Shown here: one piece after another, positions 1-7,840 of the stretch
Layout of the letters: each line of letters starts with the position of its first letter
Numbering within the stretch: the first letter of the stretch is position 1
Assembly (NCBI RefSeq): GCF_000317515.1
Contig: NC_019738.1
Coordinates: 905,501 to 969,500 of the forward strand
Length of the DNA: 64,000 nucleotides
From: Allocoleopsis franciscana PCC 7113
Lineage (GTDB): Bacteria; Cyanobacteriota; Cyanobacteriia; Cyanobacteriales; Coleofasciculaceae
Direction of reading: 5' to 3'
Made by a program: the position numbers and the translations under genes
Notes under the pieces: model-generated
Seen by the model: the letters and a program-made list of their open reading frames with translations, nothing else
Told to the model about the DNA's origin: nothing
Databases searched by the model: none

Positions 1-99
1 GGTTTTCGCGTTCGGCAGAATACGAGCGATCGCCCAAGGTCGGTCGCTAGGATGGCTGAAAAGTTTTACCATTGGTAGAATCTCCTTGATATTGGGGAG

Positions 100-153
100 C
101 CAGAAGCCAGCGTGAGCCGTAGGAAAGTTCGGCGCTGGCTTTTGGTTTTTTTT
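100..153 (+). terminator. Rho-independent terminator
   Basis: A 13-bp stem (100-112 pairing with 133-145, one G:U pair) is followed directly by eight T residues at 146-153. The hairpin is GC-rich and probably ends a gene lying to the left of the window on the + strand. Nothing else coding was recognised in 1-291. Confidence 0.85.
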
Positions 154-291
154 GTGTGCTGCTTAGCTTTTGCAGCTCACGAGAATTAATATAACCCAAT
201 TAGGCTGATTAGGTCAATAAGCATAGTTGACATATTTCGGATTAACGAACCAAATGCGACAATTGGCGTAATTCGTGTTGATAGGGCAGTC

Positions 292-483
292 GTGTCAGAA
301 GAAGAGAAGACGGTAAATTTCAGAGTGTTTCTGTCGGAGTCGGAGCGAACTCGATTTAAGGTCGCCTGTGCCCAGAATCGAACGACGATGAGTCAGCAGG
401 CGGTTGAATTGATTCATGAATGGCTGAAAACTCAGGAAAGCGAAACCCCCTCACCCGACAAAAAGGGCAAGGGGGAAGAATGA
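292..483 (+). CDS. Small ribbon-helix-helix (Arc/ParG-like) protein
   Basis: This 63-residue protein starts at GTG. Residues 6-46 have the pattern of a ribbon-helix-helix DNA-binding unit: a short strand (KTVNFRVFLSE), a first helix with conserved R and F (RTRFKVACAQ), then a turn and second helix (TTMSQQAVELIHEWL). The tail is charged and probably disordered. Cyanobacteria carry many such proteins, often called plasmid-partition ParG-like, but nothing here shows partitioning. It is monocistronic, and no target can be named. A role as a small repressor or antitoxin is inference. Confidence 0.65.
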   Translation: MSEEEKTVNFRVFLSESERTRFKVACAQNRTTMSQQAVELIHEWLKTQESETPSPDKKGKGEE

Positions 484-816
484 GGTGATGACGCTTTATG
501 TCGAATTTTGCTCTCTACCACATTTGGAAGCAATTTTTTTACGGCTTCATCTCAGCGGTTTGATGGCATTAATATAAAGGAATTGACTAGATTCTTCAAT
601 ACTGCCAATCGTTAGAAAGCCTGTGTTCGTAATCTGAGCTAGTAACTCAGATTTTTTCTCTATCCAGAGGTTGATAGGCTCGGCGCGATTTTTTCTTAGC
701 GTCTGTCATGGTTAATTTCTATCAATGAAACTGACGGATGCGACTGAGCGGATGAAGAGAATTTTTGCATCCAAATCCACACAAGCAGTTTTAGGCAGTT
801 CGCTCTAGCCGAATTG
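484..816. other. Intergenic stretch, nothing recognised
   Basis: This AT-rich stretch lies between the small RHH gene and the convergent gene ending at 817. No open frame with a plausible start, no tRNA and no strong hairpin with a T-tract was seen. Confidence 0.5.
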
Positions 817-1806
817 TTAGACTTCATCAACATCGGAGGTTATATCTCTATTTTTCACTGGTTGAATTAGCTCTTCTTCAGAAATGATGACAGCATTAAG
901 TGGATTACGCTGAGAAACAGGTTTTGGATTCTCATGAATATCAATCGTGATCAAAAAAATACTTTTATGATTGTAAGTTACAACAGGTACGTTGGAAGTT
1001 TTGTTCGACAAGGCAAAACATAAGTCTTTATCAGTAACTTTAAAGATGACTAAATAGCCGAAAGGTTCATTGTATTGTTGAGTATAAGTATAAATCTGAT
1101 TGAAAGCTTTACGAATATATCTTTTTCCACGAGCATTACCATCAAAAATCTTAGCATCAGCTAAAAGAGGATCTTCTGTGCCTTGTGCTGCAATGAGATC
1201 AATTTCACCAGATATAGAAGATGGCTCGATAGTAAAATCAAGCCCCTGATCGTGCAAATACGAGTAAAAGTTGAGAGCAAGTGATTTTTCTGCTTTTCTT
1301 GAATCACTTTTTGTTAAATTAAGTAATTGATCGCGATGAAACCACTCAGTTCGATATTTATAGCGAATCAAAAAAATTAGAATAAGTTTTTGATCATCAA
1401 GTTGCTCATCAATATACTCGTAAAAAGGGTCGAGAAAATTTGAACGAATGATTGCTGGAATATTATCTGAATCAGCGTGTCCGCCAAGAATTTGACCAAT
1501 CCGAGAAATTTGAGGTGCATAAGTAGGGTTAGACAATCTACGAAGAACGGAGTACCCAATCGCCGATGCCTCTTCCTCAGACTCACCTAATAATCCTTCA
1601 CCCTGGAATATACGTTCAGTAATATTGTCAAGATCTGGATATTGTGTAACTAATGCATCCATGATACAAACATATATAGGTTGGCTATCAAAAAATAGCC
1701 AAAATCGCTGGAGTGTTATCAAGAATGCATTGATCTTTTCTGTATTTAACCGTTGAACACGCTTATTAAGTTTCTGACGTAGATTTTGAATTATTTGAGA
1801 CTGCAT
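817..1806 (-). CDS. Predicted PD-(D/E)XK nuclease-fold protein, orphan
   Basis: This 329-residue protein belongs to no family I recognise by name. Its informative part is residues 196-220, where E201-x-D203 on one predicted strand is followed about 14 residues later by D217-A-K219 (LLADAKIF). That spacing is typical of the acidic and D-x-K residues of restriction-endonuclease-like folds. The N-terminal 190 residues are helical and have no clear motif. It stands alone with no methyltransferase beside it, so it could be a solitary defence nuclease or a restriction-like effector. The nuclease fold is inference from motif spacing. Confidence 0.5.
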   Translation of the reverse strand: MQSQIIQNLRQKLNKRVQRLNTEKINAFLITLQRFWLFFDSQPIYVCIMDALVTQYPDLDNITERIFQGEGLLGESEEEASAIGYSVLRRLSNPTYAPQISRIGQILGGHADSDNIPAIIRSNFLDPFYEYIDEQLDDQKLILIFLIRYKYRTEWFHRDQLLNLTKSDSRKAEKSLALNFYSYLHDQGLDFTIEPSSISGEIDLIAAQGTEDPLLADAKIFDGNARGKRYIRKAFNQIYTYTQQYNEPFGYLVIFKVTDKDLCFALSNKTSNVPVVTYNHKSIFLITIDIHENPKPVSQRNPLNAVIISEEELIQPVKNRDITSDVDEV

Positions 1807-2035
1807 AGGATTATTTAAAAGTTACACAGCGTAGAAGCATTACACAGACAAATTAATGCATTAAGTAATAGTATTTTGTTTTTTTTTACATCAGCCCAAG
1901 CTACCTCTATGCCATTAGAGATCGTGAAAGACGAGGAGAGATTCGTCAAGGTCAAGAGTAATTTGCATAGAATGGAAATGAATTGGAATGAGCAAAATTA
2001 TTCTCTTCAGATATTAATCAATAGATAGCCCCATT

Positions 2036-2371
2036 TTAAGCAACGCCATACCCTGTGTAGGGGCGTTTGTAAGGGGGATGCAGCCCCAATACAATGTCTT
2101 CTTTAGGAATGCCCATTTCTACTAATTCTTGACCGACATCGATGTCAGTCGTGTTTTGTTGAAGCCAAATTTTGCCGTCTTTGATATCAAAATGCAAGAC
2201 AGTATAATAGACTCGCTTCAAACCTTTCCAACCCACTCGCATGAGTTGGTAATGGTCTCGCACTGTATCAAAAAATAGCTCACTTTCTACATCTTCCTGG
2301 CGAGATTTATACTGGCTATGCTTTTCTAAAAGAGTTTGAATGCAGGAGCGATAATGTTCTAACTTCTCCAT
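2036..2371 (-). CDS. xisI: XisI family protein
   Basis: This 111-residue protein matches the XisI family (fdxN-element excision controlling factor) over its full length. Diagnostic parts are the N-terminal helix, the central HFDIKDGKIWLQQNTTDIDV segment and the C-terminal LHPPYKRPYTGYGVA. XisI is normally encoded just downstream of xisH and overlaps it slightly, as here (overlap 2359-2371). In Anabaena the pair is needed for developmental excision of the fdxN element. Most cyanobacterial copies have no nearby excised element, and their role is unknown. Here the partner is reduced to a C-terminal remnant, so this xisI is probably an orphan. Confidence 0.85.
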   Translation of the reverse strand: MEKLEHYRSCIQTLLEKHSQYKSRQEDVESELFFDTVRDHYQLMRVGWKGLKRVYYTVLHFDIKDGKIWLQQNTTDIDVGQELVEMGIPKEDIVLGLHPPYKRPYTGYGVA

Positions 2372-2541
2372 TGCACAATCTCCTCAATTACAGGTTCGTA
2401 AACAATGAGTTTGAGTTGATAGCGCTCTACTGCCACCTGAGCAAATTGACTTTGAAAAAAGGTTTCATAAGTTTCTAGGGGAACTGCCAGGTAGAGTAGG
2501 CGATCCGGTTCATTGACTTCTAGCATAATTCTATTTCTCAA
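2359..2541 (-). pseudogene. xisH: XisH, C-terminal remnant
   Basis: Only about 55 residues of XisH remain, beginning near NEPDRLLYLAVP and running through YQLKLIVYEP to IVQWRS. These match the end of the usual protein of about 138 residues. The N-terminal nuclease-like part, with its EIK-type motif, is missing. The remnant starts two bases after the stop codon of the Rpn-type gene, so an insertion or rearrangement carrying that gene removed the 5' part. The predicted start is arbitrary and the product is unlikely to work. Confidence 0.8.
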
Positions 2542-2543
2542 AA

Positions 2544-3464
2544 TTAACTATTACTCCTACTCCGATTTTCCTGACCCTGCAACCAAGCCGTCAAATCTGA
2601 AGCACTTGTAAAATCTAACACCGCTTCTCCTAAATTCTCTAATTGCACAATCGATAATCGACGAATACGACTCTGGATATCCGGCGAAATTTCACCAACA
2701 CGACGCTCAAGGAGACGCAGAACTAATTTCAACTGTCCTTCTTTTATACCTTCCTGTATCCCTTTAATAACTGCACCTCTTTGGTCTTCCAGAAACATCA
2801 CCCGTTTCTCTAAGTCGTCCAACTCCTCAAGACTTAAGTTTGCTTCATTTGCGATTGTAAAAGCTTTCTGAATTTCCGGGACAGTTCCCATTGTGTCTGG
2901 AACTGTTTCCAATTGATTAGTGTTTTTCAGGAAATAAATCCACTTATCAGCCAGACTTTCTAATTTATTTAACTCTTTGGTAAATTTAGGTAATTCAATG
3001 AAATAAAGTTCTAATTCATGGTTTGGATAATCGAATAAATCTTCATTTTCTTTGAACACAAAATGTGAAATCACTCTATCTCGATTCTTAAACATTTCAA
3101 AATCTGTAATAGTTAGAGCAATCACAGGTTTTAGCTTGAAGTAGCCTTCTCCCGATTTAAGTTGTGTTGAATAGGTTTTAGCCGCATTGTACAATACTCG
3201 TTTTTCAAACGCTTCTACATTCAACACCTGCATTTCAATAATTACCGTTTGGTTATCAGTAATCTTGGCTTTTACATCTAGATAAGTATCTTTAAGTCCC
3301 GTGACTCTAGATGCTGAATAAGGATTGATAATCTCTAAATCTTCGATAGTCGGTTGGCCTCGATAGATAATTGCGTTCAAAAAGCTAATCAGAATATCCT
3401 TGCTATTCGTGGAACCAAATATTTTTTTAAATGCAAAGTCGGTTTTAGGGCTAATAAATCTCAT
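2544..3464 (-). CDS. Rpn-type PD-(D/E)XK nuclease (recombination-promoting nuclease/transposase family)
   Basis: The start is placed at the ATG giving MRFISPKTDFAFKKIFG, the standard opening of this family; the frame stays open 47 codons further upstream but only through the palindromic repeat. The 306-residue protein has the N-terminal PD-(D/E)XK fold (D in PKTDF, the YLDVKAKI strand and the IIEMQ strand). The C-terminal region has charged helices (GIQEGIKEGQLKLVLRLLERR) typical of cyanobacterial Rpn/PDDEXK-transposase proteins. E. coli Rpn proteins raise RecA-independent recombination, and related proteins act in phage defence. It replaces the 5' part of xisH, which suggests mobility. Confidence 0.8.
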   Translation of the reverse strand: MRFISPKTDFAFKKIFGSTNSKDILISFLNAIIYRGQPTIEDLEIINPYSASRVTGLKDTYLDVKAKITDNQTVIIEMQVLNVEAFEKRVLYNAAKTYSTQLKSGEGYFKLKPVIALTITDFEMFKNRDRVISHFVFKENEDLFDYPNHELELYFIELPKFTKELNKLESLADKWIYFLKNTNQLETVPDTMGTVPEIQKAFTIANEANLSLEELDDLEKRVMFLEDQRGAVIKGIQEGIKEGQLKLVLRLLERRVGEISPDIQSRIRRLSIVQLENLGEAVLDFTSASDLTAWLQGQENRSRSNS

Positions 3465-3575
3465 ATTATTCAATCGATAGTTCAAATTTCTTACTTCGCC
3501 GTGAAAGCTGCACGAACCGGCTGAAAGCTCAAACCCGTTAAAACTGACATCCCGCATTAGTTGCAACAACCCGCT

Positions 3576-3690
3576 AGTGGTTAAAACCACTGTCTCGTAG
3601 CTCAAGTCGTGTAAAAGACGACTGGGTGAGAATTTTAGTCCACTTCAGTGGACTTGAGCTATTAGCCCGGAGTTTAAACTCAGGGCGGGT
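3576..3690. repeat. Run of four perfect palindromes (interspersed-repeat type)
   Basis: Within about 110 bp there are four perfect inverted repeats: 3576-3591 (AGTGGTT/AACCACT), 3605-3623 (AGTCGT/ACGACT), 3637-3654 (AGTCCACT/AGTGGACT) and 3670-3681 (GAGTTTAAACTC). A CCCG/CGGG pair brackets the last. Such arrays are typical of small interspersed repeats in cyanobacterial genomes and would fold into a multi-hairpin RNA. It lies just upstream of the Rpn-type gene. Confidence 0.65.
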
Positions 3691-3807
3691 TATGGGGCTT
3701 ATTGAGAATCGTGCAAGCTCTCAGTTAAAACTTCACAAAGCGATCGCACCAACAGATAAGATGGGCATACCCACCCTACCTGTAAAGCATCATAAGTTTT
3801 AAGACCT

Positions 3808-4338
3808 TTATCCCCTTGGCACTTCCCCTACCAAATAACTTTGAGCCAACTGTGCAGGACTCATCAATTCATACCGTTCAAACGGCTGATGAATCCAAGG
3901 ATTGTCCGCTAAATAATCCACATAATAATCGGGCTTAATTACATAGCAATCTTTGTACCAAAGCACAGCCGTGCGAATCTCCTCAATTTCACCACCATGA
4001 TGCTCTGCCAGCCAAGTGATCGATTCCCGCAGGCTGATACCCGAATCTACCAAGTCATCAACCAGTAACACGCGACTCCCCAATTTTTCAGTCGTCATTG
4101 CCAAATGGCGCGAAAAGTGTATCGTACCTCGAACCCGATTCTCTGCCCCCCCATAGGACGATGCGGAGAGAATCGCTAGGGGTTTGTCGTAAATTCGACA
4201 TAAAATGTCCCCAACTCGTAACCCTCCCTTGGCAATACAGACAATTTGGTCGAAATCCCACTTCGATTCATAGATTTTGGCACCCAGCAGTTCGATTTTT
4301 TGATGGTACTCAGACCAAGAAATGTAAAGGTCAGGCAT
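3808..4338 (-). CDS. Phosphoribosyltransferase (purine PRTase family)
   Basis: This 176-residue protein has the type I PRTase PRPP-binding motif VLLVDDLVDSGISL near residues 90-103 and a preceding flexible-loop region. It resembles hypoxanthine/xanthine phosphoribosyltransferases, which convert a free purine base and PRPP to the nucleotide. The expected length is about 150-180 residues, so it is complete. The exact base cannot be assigned from sequence alone. It is transcribed divergently from the transporter gene at 4484. Confidence 0.75.
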   Translation of the reverse strand: MPDLYISWSEYHQKIELLGAKIYESKWDFDQIVCIAKGGLRVGDILCRIYDKPLAILSASSYGGAENRVRGTIHFSRHLAMTTEKLGSRVLLVDDLVDSGISLRESITWLAEHHGGEIEEIRTAVLWYKDCYVIKPDYYVDYLADNPWIHQPFERYELMSPAQLAQSYLVGEVPRG

Positions 4339-4483
4339 AACGAGCGTCTAAAAAGGCGTCAATAAGTAGTAAACCAAATCGTACAACGAGTCACTTCATC
4401 CTCTGGTTTAGAATTGGACGACTGCCAAAGGTTATATTCGCGTTGTACGATTTTCAGTCCCAGTTGCTAGTTCATCTGCTGTT

Positions 4484-5947
4484 ATGAGTAACACTTCCTC
4501 TTCTGACTCTTCCGTTCCCCCTGATACATTGGGTTCCCAAAAGCTGAGTTTGAGTACCAAACTCGCTTACGGTGCTGGTGATTTGGGGCCAGCTATCACG
4601 GCTAACTTGGGTGTTTTTTTTGCGCTGTTTTTCTTCACCAATGTGGCAGGACTCAGTGCTGGGTTGGCAGGCAGCATTCTCATGATTGGTAAGATTTGGG
4701 ATGCGGTTAACGATCCAATGGTGGGGGTGTTGAGCGATCGCACCAAAAGCCGTTGGGGCCGCAGACTCCCCTGGATGCTCTATGGAGCAATTCCCTTTGG
4801 AATTTTCTTCTTTTTACAATGGATTGTTCCTAACTTCAGCGCTGACAGAAATGCCAATAACTGGGCGCTGTTCTGGTACTACGTAGTTATTGCCATTTTA
4901 TTCAACATCTTTTACACCGTTGTTAACCTACCTTACACCGCCCTAACCCCAGAACTCACCCAAGACTATAACGAACGTACCAGCCTCAATAGCTTCCGTT
5001 TTGCCTTTTCCATTGGTGGCAGCATTTTATCGTTGATTCTGGCTCAGCTTATCTTCGCGCTGTTAAAAATTCCGGTTACTCAACAGTATTTGGTTTTAGC
5101 TGGGATTTGCACAATCCTGTCTGTCTTGCCGTTATTTTGGTGTGTTTTTGGGGTGCGCGATCGCATCCTGGCTTATGAAGCCGAACATAGTAGTACGGAG
5201 CATTCTGAACAAATCCCCATCCCCGAACAGCTACGCATTGCCTTCAGTAATCGCCCCTTTCTATTTGTAGTCGGGATTTATCTATTTTCCTGGTTAGGCG
5301 TCCAAGTTACCGCATCGATTCTTCCTTATTTTGTGGTCAATTGGATGGGTTTACCAGAGGCGCAGTTTCCTCAAGTTGCGATCGCAGTTCAAGGCACGGC
5401 TCTCGTCATGTTATTCGTTTGGAAAGCCATTAGCGATCGCGTCGGCAAAAAAGCCGTTTACTTCATGGGTATGGCGTTGTGGATTATTGCTCAAGCGGGT
5501 TTATTTTTCCTGCAACCGAGTCAAATTGGCTTGATGTATATCCTCGCAATCCTGGCAGGATTTGGCGTTTCTACGGCTTACCTCATCCCTTGGTCAATGA
5601 TGCCAGATGTGATTGAACTCGATGAACTTGAAACCGGTCAGCGTCGGGAAGGTGTGTTCTATGGCTTCATGGTCTTATTGCAAAAATTTGGTTTAGCACT
5701 GGGTCTATTTTTAGTAGGACAATCCTTGGAAATGGCGGGTTTTATCGAGCAAATTCCCGGACAACCCACACCCACTCAACCGGAATCTGCTTTGTTCGCT
5801 ATCCGCCTTGCCATTGGTCCGCTACCGACGGTTGCCCTCATCTGTGGTTTGATTCTGGCTTACTTCTATCCCATCACCCGCGAAGTTCATGCAGAAATTC
5901 TCTTGAAGCTGCAAGAGCGTAAATCTGGCTTGGAACGCCGAGAGTAA
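4484..5947 (+). CDS. MFS transporter, glycoside-pentoside-hexuronide (GPH) symporter type
   Basis: This 487-residue membrane protein has about 12 predicted transmembrane segments. After TM2 it carries the cytoplasmic motif DPMVGVLSDRTKSRWGRRLP, characteristic of the GPH (MelB-like) branch. The second half has the related ISDRVGKKAVY loop, and the segment around TM10-11 (MPDVIELDELETGQRREG) is also diagnostic. Family members couple sugar uptake to a cation, but the substrate here is unknown. The next genes downstream act on glycans (a group 4 glycosyltransferase and an amylo-1,6-glucosidase), which fits a carbohydrate theme but proves nothing. Confidence 0.85.
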   Translation: MSNTSSSDSSVPPDTLGSQKLSLSTKLAYGAGDLGPAITANLGVFFALFFFTNVAGLSAGLAGSILMIGKIWDAVNDPMVGVLSDRTKSRWGRRLPWMLYGAIPFGIFFFLQWIVPNFSADRNANNWALFWYYVVIAILFNIFYTVVNLPYTALTPELTQDYNERTSLNSFRFAFSIGGSILSLILAQLIFALLKIPVTQQYLVLAGICTILSVLPLFWCVFGVRDRILAYEAEHSSTEHSEQIPIPEQLRIAFSNRPFLFVVGIYLFSWLGVQVTASILPYFVVNWMGLPEAQFPQVAIAVQGTALVMLFVWKAISDRVGKKAVYFMGMALWIIAQAGLFFLQPSQIGLMYILAILAGFGVSTAYLIPWSMMPDVIELDELETGQRREGVFYGFMVLLQKFGLALGLFLVGQSLEMAGFIEQIPGQPTPTQPESALFAIRLAIGPLPTVALICGLILAYFYPITREVHAEILLKLQERKSGLERRE

Positions 5948-5987
5948 CATTCTTTTGTATTTGGCTGATCGCCGTGTCGCCTTGATT

Positions 5988-6017
5988 CTCCCGTTGGACA
6001 ATCGATTATAACGGGAG
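5988..6017. other. Hairpin in the gap after the transporter gene
   Basis: A perfect 8-bp stem (CTCCCGTT at 5988-5995, AACGGGAG at 6010-6017) sits about 40 bp after the transporter stop codon. It has no T-tract, so it may stabilise the 3' end rather than terminate by itself. The remainder of 5948-6271 is AT-rich; nothing else was recognised in it. Confidence 0.5.
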
Positions 6018-6271
6018 TCGTCCTGATGAGTGAAGATAGATGACGAAAGCGAATGATTATGGTATTTTTAAGCCAATGTAATACATCTGCATACAGCTAC
6101 TTTTACCTAACAAGCAAATGCCATGTTTTTAGGTTTAATTGGATTGTTGCATTTTTGACCGAAAACTTTACTAATCAGGAAAAATCCCACTTATTTTTCC
6201 AAATTTCGTCAAAAGAACCTAACGAATGTTTTTGACGAATTTACCCTTACCACAGTCGTAACATCCACTCT

Positions 6272-7330
6272 ATGAGAATCGCTCAAATTGCTCCGCTTTG
6301 GGAACGTGTTCCTCCTTTTCGCTATGGTGGAACGGAGTTAATCGTTAGTTTATTAACTGATGAATTAGTGCGGCGCGGTCATGAAGTGACATTATTTGCC
6401 TCTGGCGACTCCATTACCAAAGCTCACTTAGAGTTTGTACACGAGCAAGCTCTGAGATTAGATAAAAAGGTGAAAGAACCGATTCTTTACGAGCAAATGA
6501 TGCTCGCCAAAGTCTATCACCAGGCTCATCATTTCGATATTATCCACTCTCACGTTGGCTGTGCAGTTCTGCCCTATTGCAGTTTCGTCAAAACGCCAAC
6601 GGTTCACACCATGCATGGTATTTTTACGCCGGATAATGAGAAAATGTTTCGGCAATTTGCTTGGCAACCTTACATCAGTATTAGTGAGGCTCAACGAGAA
6701 CCCAAACTCGGTCTGAACTACATTCATACCGTTTACAACGGCATCGATACAACCGTTTATCGCTTCCAAGAGCAACCCTCTCAACCCCCCTATTTGGCCT
6801 TTGTTGGACGCCTCTCACCGGAAAAAGGCCCCGCCGGTGCCATCGAAATTGCCCGTAAACTGGGCTTACCGCTGAAAATGGCGGGTAAAATTGATGCCGT
6901 TGACCGAGATTATTTCAACGAACATCTCAAACCCCTGATTGATGGGGAACAAATTCAATATCTCGGTGAGGTGTCCCACGAAGAGAAGATAGAACTGCTA
7001 GCCGGTGCAACGGTTACCCTATTCCCGATTACCTGGCGAGAACCCTTTGGTTTGGTGATGATTGAATCCATGGCGACAGGAACGCCAGTGGTGGGTATGG
7101 CGTTGGGTTCTGTGCCGGAAGTGATTGCCAATGGGAAAACGGGGTTTGTCTGCGGTAGCTTGGAAAAAATGATTGAATCGGTTCCAGAGGCGATGAAATT
7201 AGACCGCAAAACTTGTCGAGACTATGTGGTGAGACGCTTTAGCGTGGAATCGATGGTGGATGAGTATGAACGCGCTTACCAAATGGTTCTCAGTGGCAGA
7301 GGACAAAACAAGGACTATAAGGTGTCTTAG
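6272..7330 (+). CDS. Glycosyltransferase family 4 protein
   Basis: This 352-residue GT-B fold glycosyltransferase has an N-terminal acceptor domain that opens MRIAQIAPLWERVPP with a PPFRYGGTELIV loop. The second domain has the FVGRLSPEKGP strand-loop and the nucleotide-sugar signature EPFGLVMIESMATGTPVV, whose E-x7-E pair (EPFGLVMIE) is conserved in GT4 enzymes. It is cytosolic or membrane-peripheral. Close relatives in cyanobacteria lie next to amylo-1,6-glucosidase genes, as here (7841). Donor and acceptor cannot be read from the sequence. Confidence 0.85.
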   Translation: MRIAQIAPLWERVPPFRYGGTELIVSLLTDELVRRGHEVTLFASGDSITKAHLEFVHEQALRLDKKVKEPILYEQMMLAKVYHQAHHFDIIHSHVGCAVLPYCSFVKTPTVHTMHGIFTPDNEKMFRQFAWQPYISISEAQREPKLGLNYIHTVYNGIDTTVYRFQEQPSQPPYLAFVGRLSPEKGPAGAIEIARKLGLPLKMAGKIDAVDRDYFNEHLKPLIDGEQIQYLGEVSHEEKIELLAGATVTLFPITWREPFGLVMIESMATGTPVVGMALGSVPEVIANGKTGFVCGSLEKMIESVPEAMKLDRKTCRDYVVRRFSVESMVDEYERAYQMVLSGRGQNKDYKVS

Positions 7331-7363
7331 TCTCTCAGCCTAAACGGTCTATCCTTCATGCGG

Positions 7364-7391
7364 GTAGGGGCATCATTAATTGTGCCCCTAC
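7364..7391. repeat. Short palindromic repeat (GTAGGGGCA/TGCCCCTAC)
   Basis: A perfect 9-bp stem with a 10-nt loop lies 33 bp after the glycosyltransferase stop codon. A second copy with the same core is at 10173-10196, also just past a gene end. These look like a dispersed REP-type hairpin family. The rest of the 7331-7840 gap shows nothing convincing; one 72-codon open frame there was not accepted. Confidence 0.6.
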
Positions 7392-7840
7392 AGGATTAGA
7401 AGACAAATAATGGATAATTATATACAAATCTTTAGTATCATCACATAATCTTATCGTTGCACATTCATCGTAACGGTTTCCAGTACATTCGTATATTGAT
7501 AAAGAGGAAATCTGGACGTAAGCGTTACACCAAAAAGAGGACTCATTAAGATAGACCCATGGACGCCGGAGACATTAGTCAACTGGCGCATCTTTTTGTG
7601 TGCATCTACGACTCAACGGTTGAATCTCTCCCCCTTGGTAGGGATATTAACCTTGAGATACTGTCTAAACTTTTCTTAATGAAGAAATGCAAACCTTGTC
7701 AACGGCATTTTTCTAAACATCAAAAAAATTGGCGTTTCGTTAAGCAAGGTATAAAACAGGTTGTCACACTATATTGACAACAAATTCCTTGCGTCCATCT
7801 ATTCCCAAAGACAACTGTAACGTTGACTGGAACTTAAGGT

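Noticed and set aside
7559-7777. 72-codon open frame in the gap before the glucosidase
   Set aside because: No ribosome-binding site, no recognisable motif and odd composition; likely chance.
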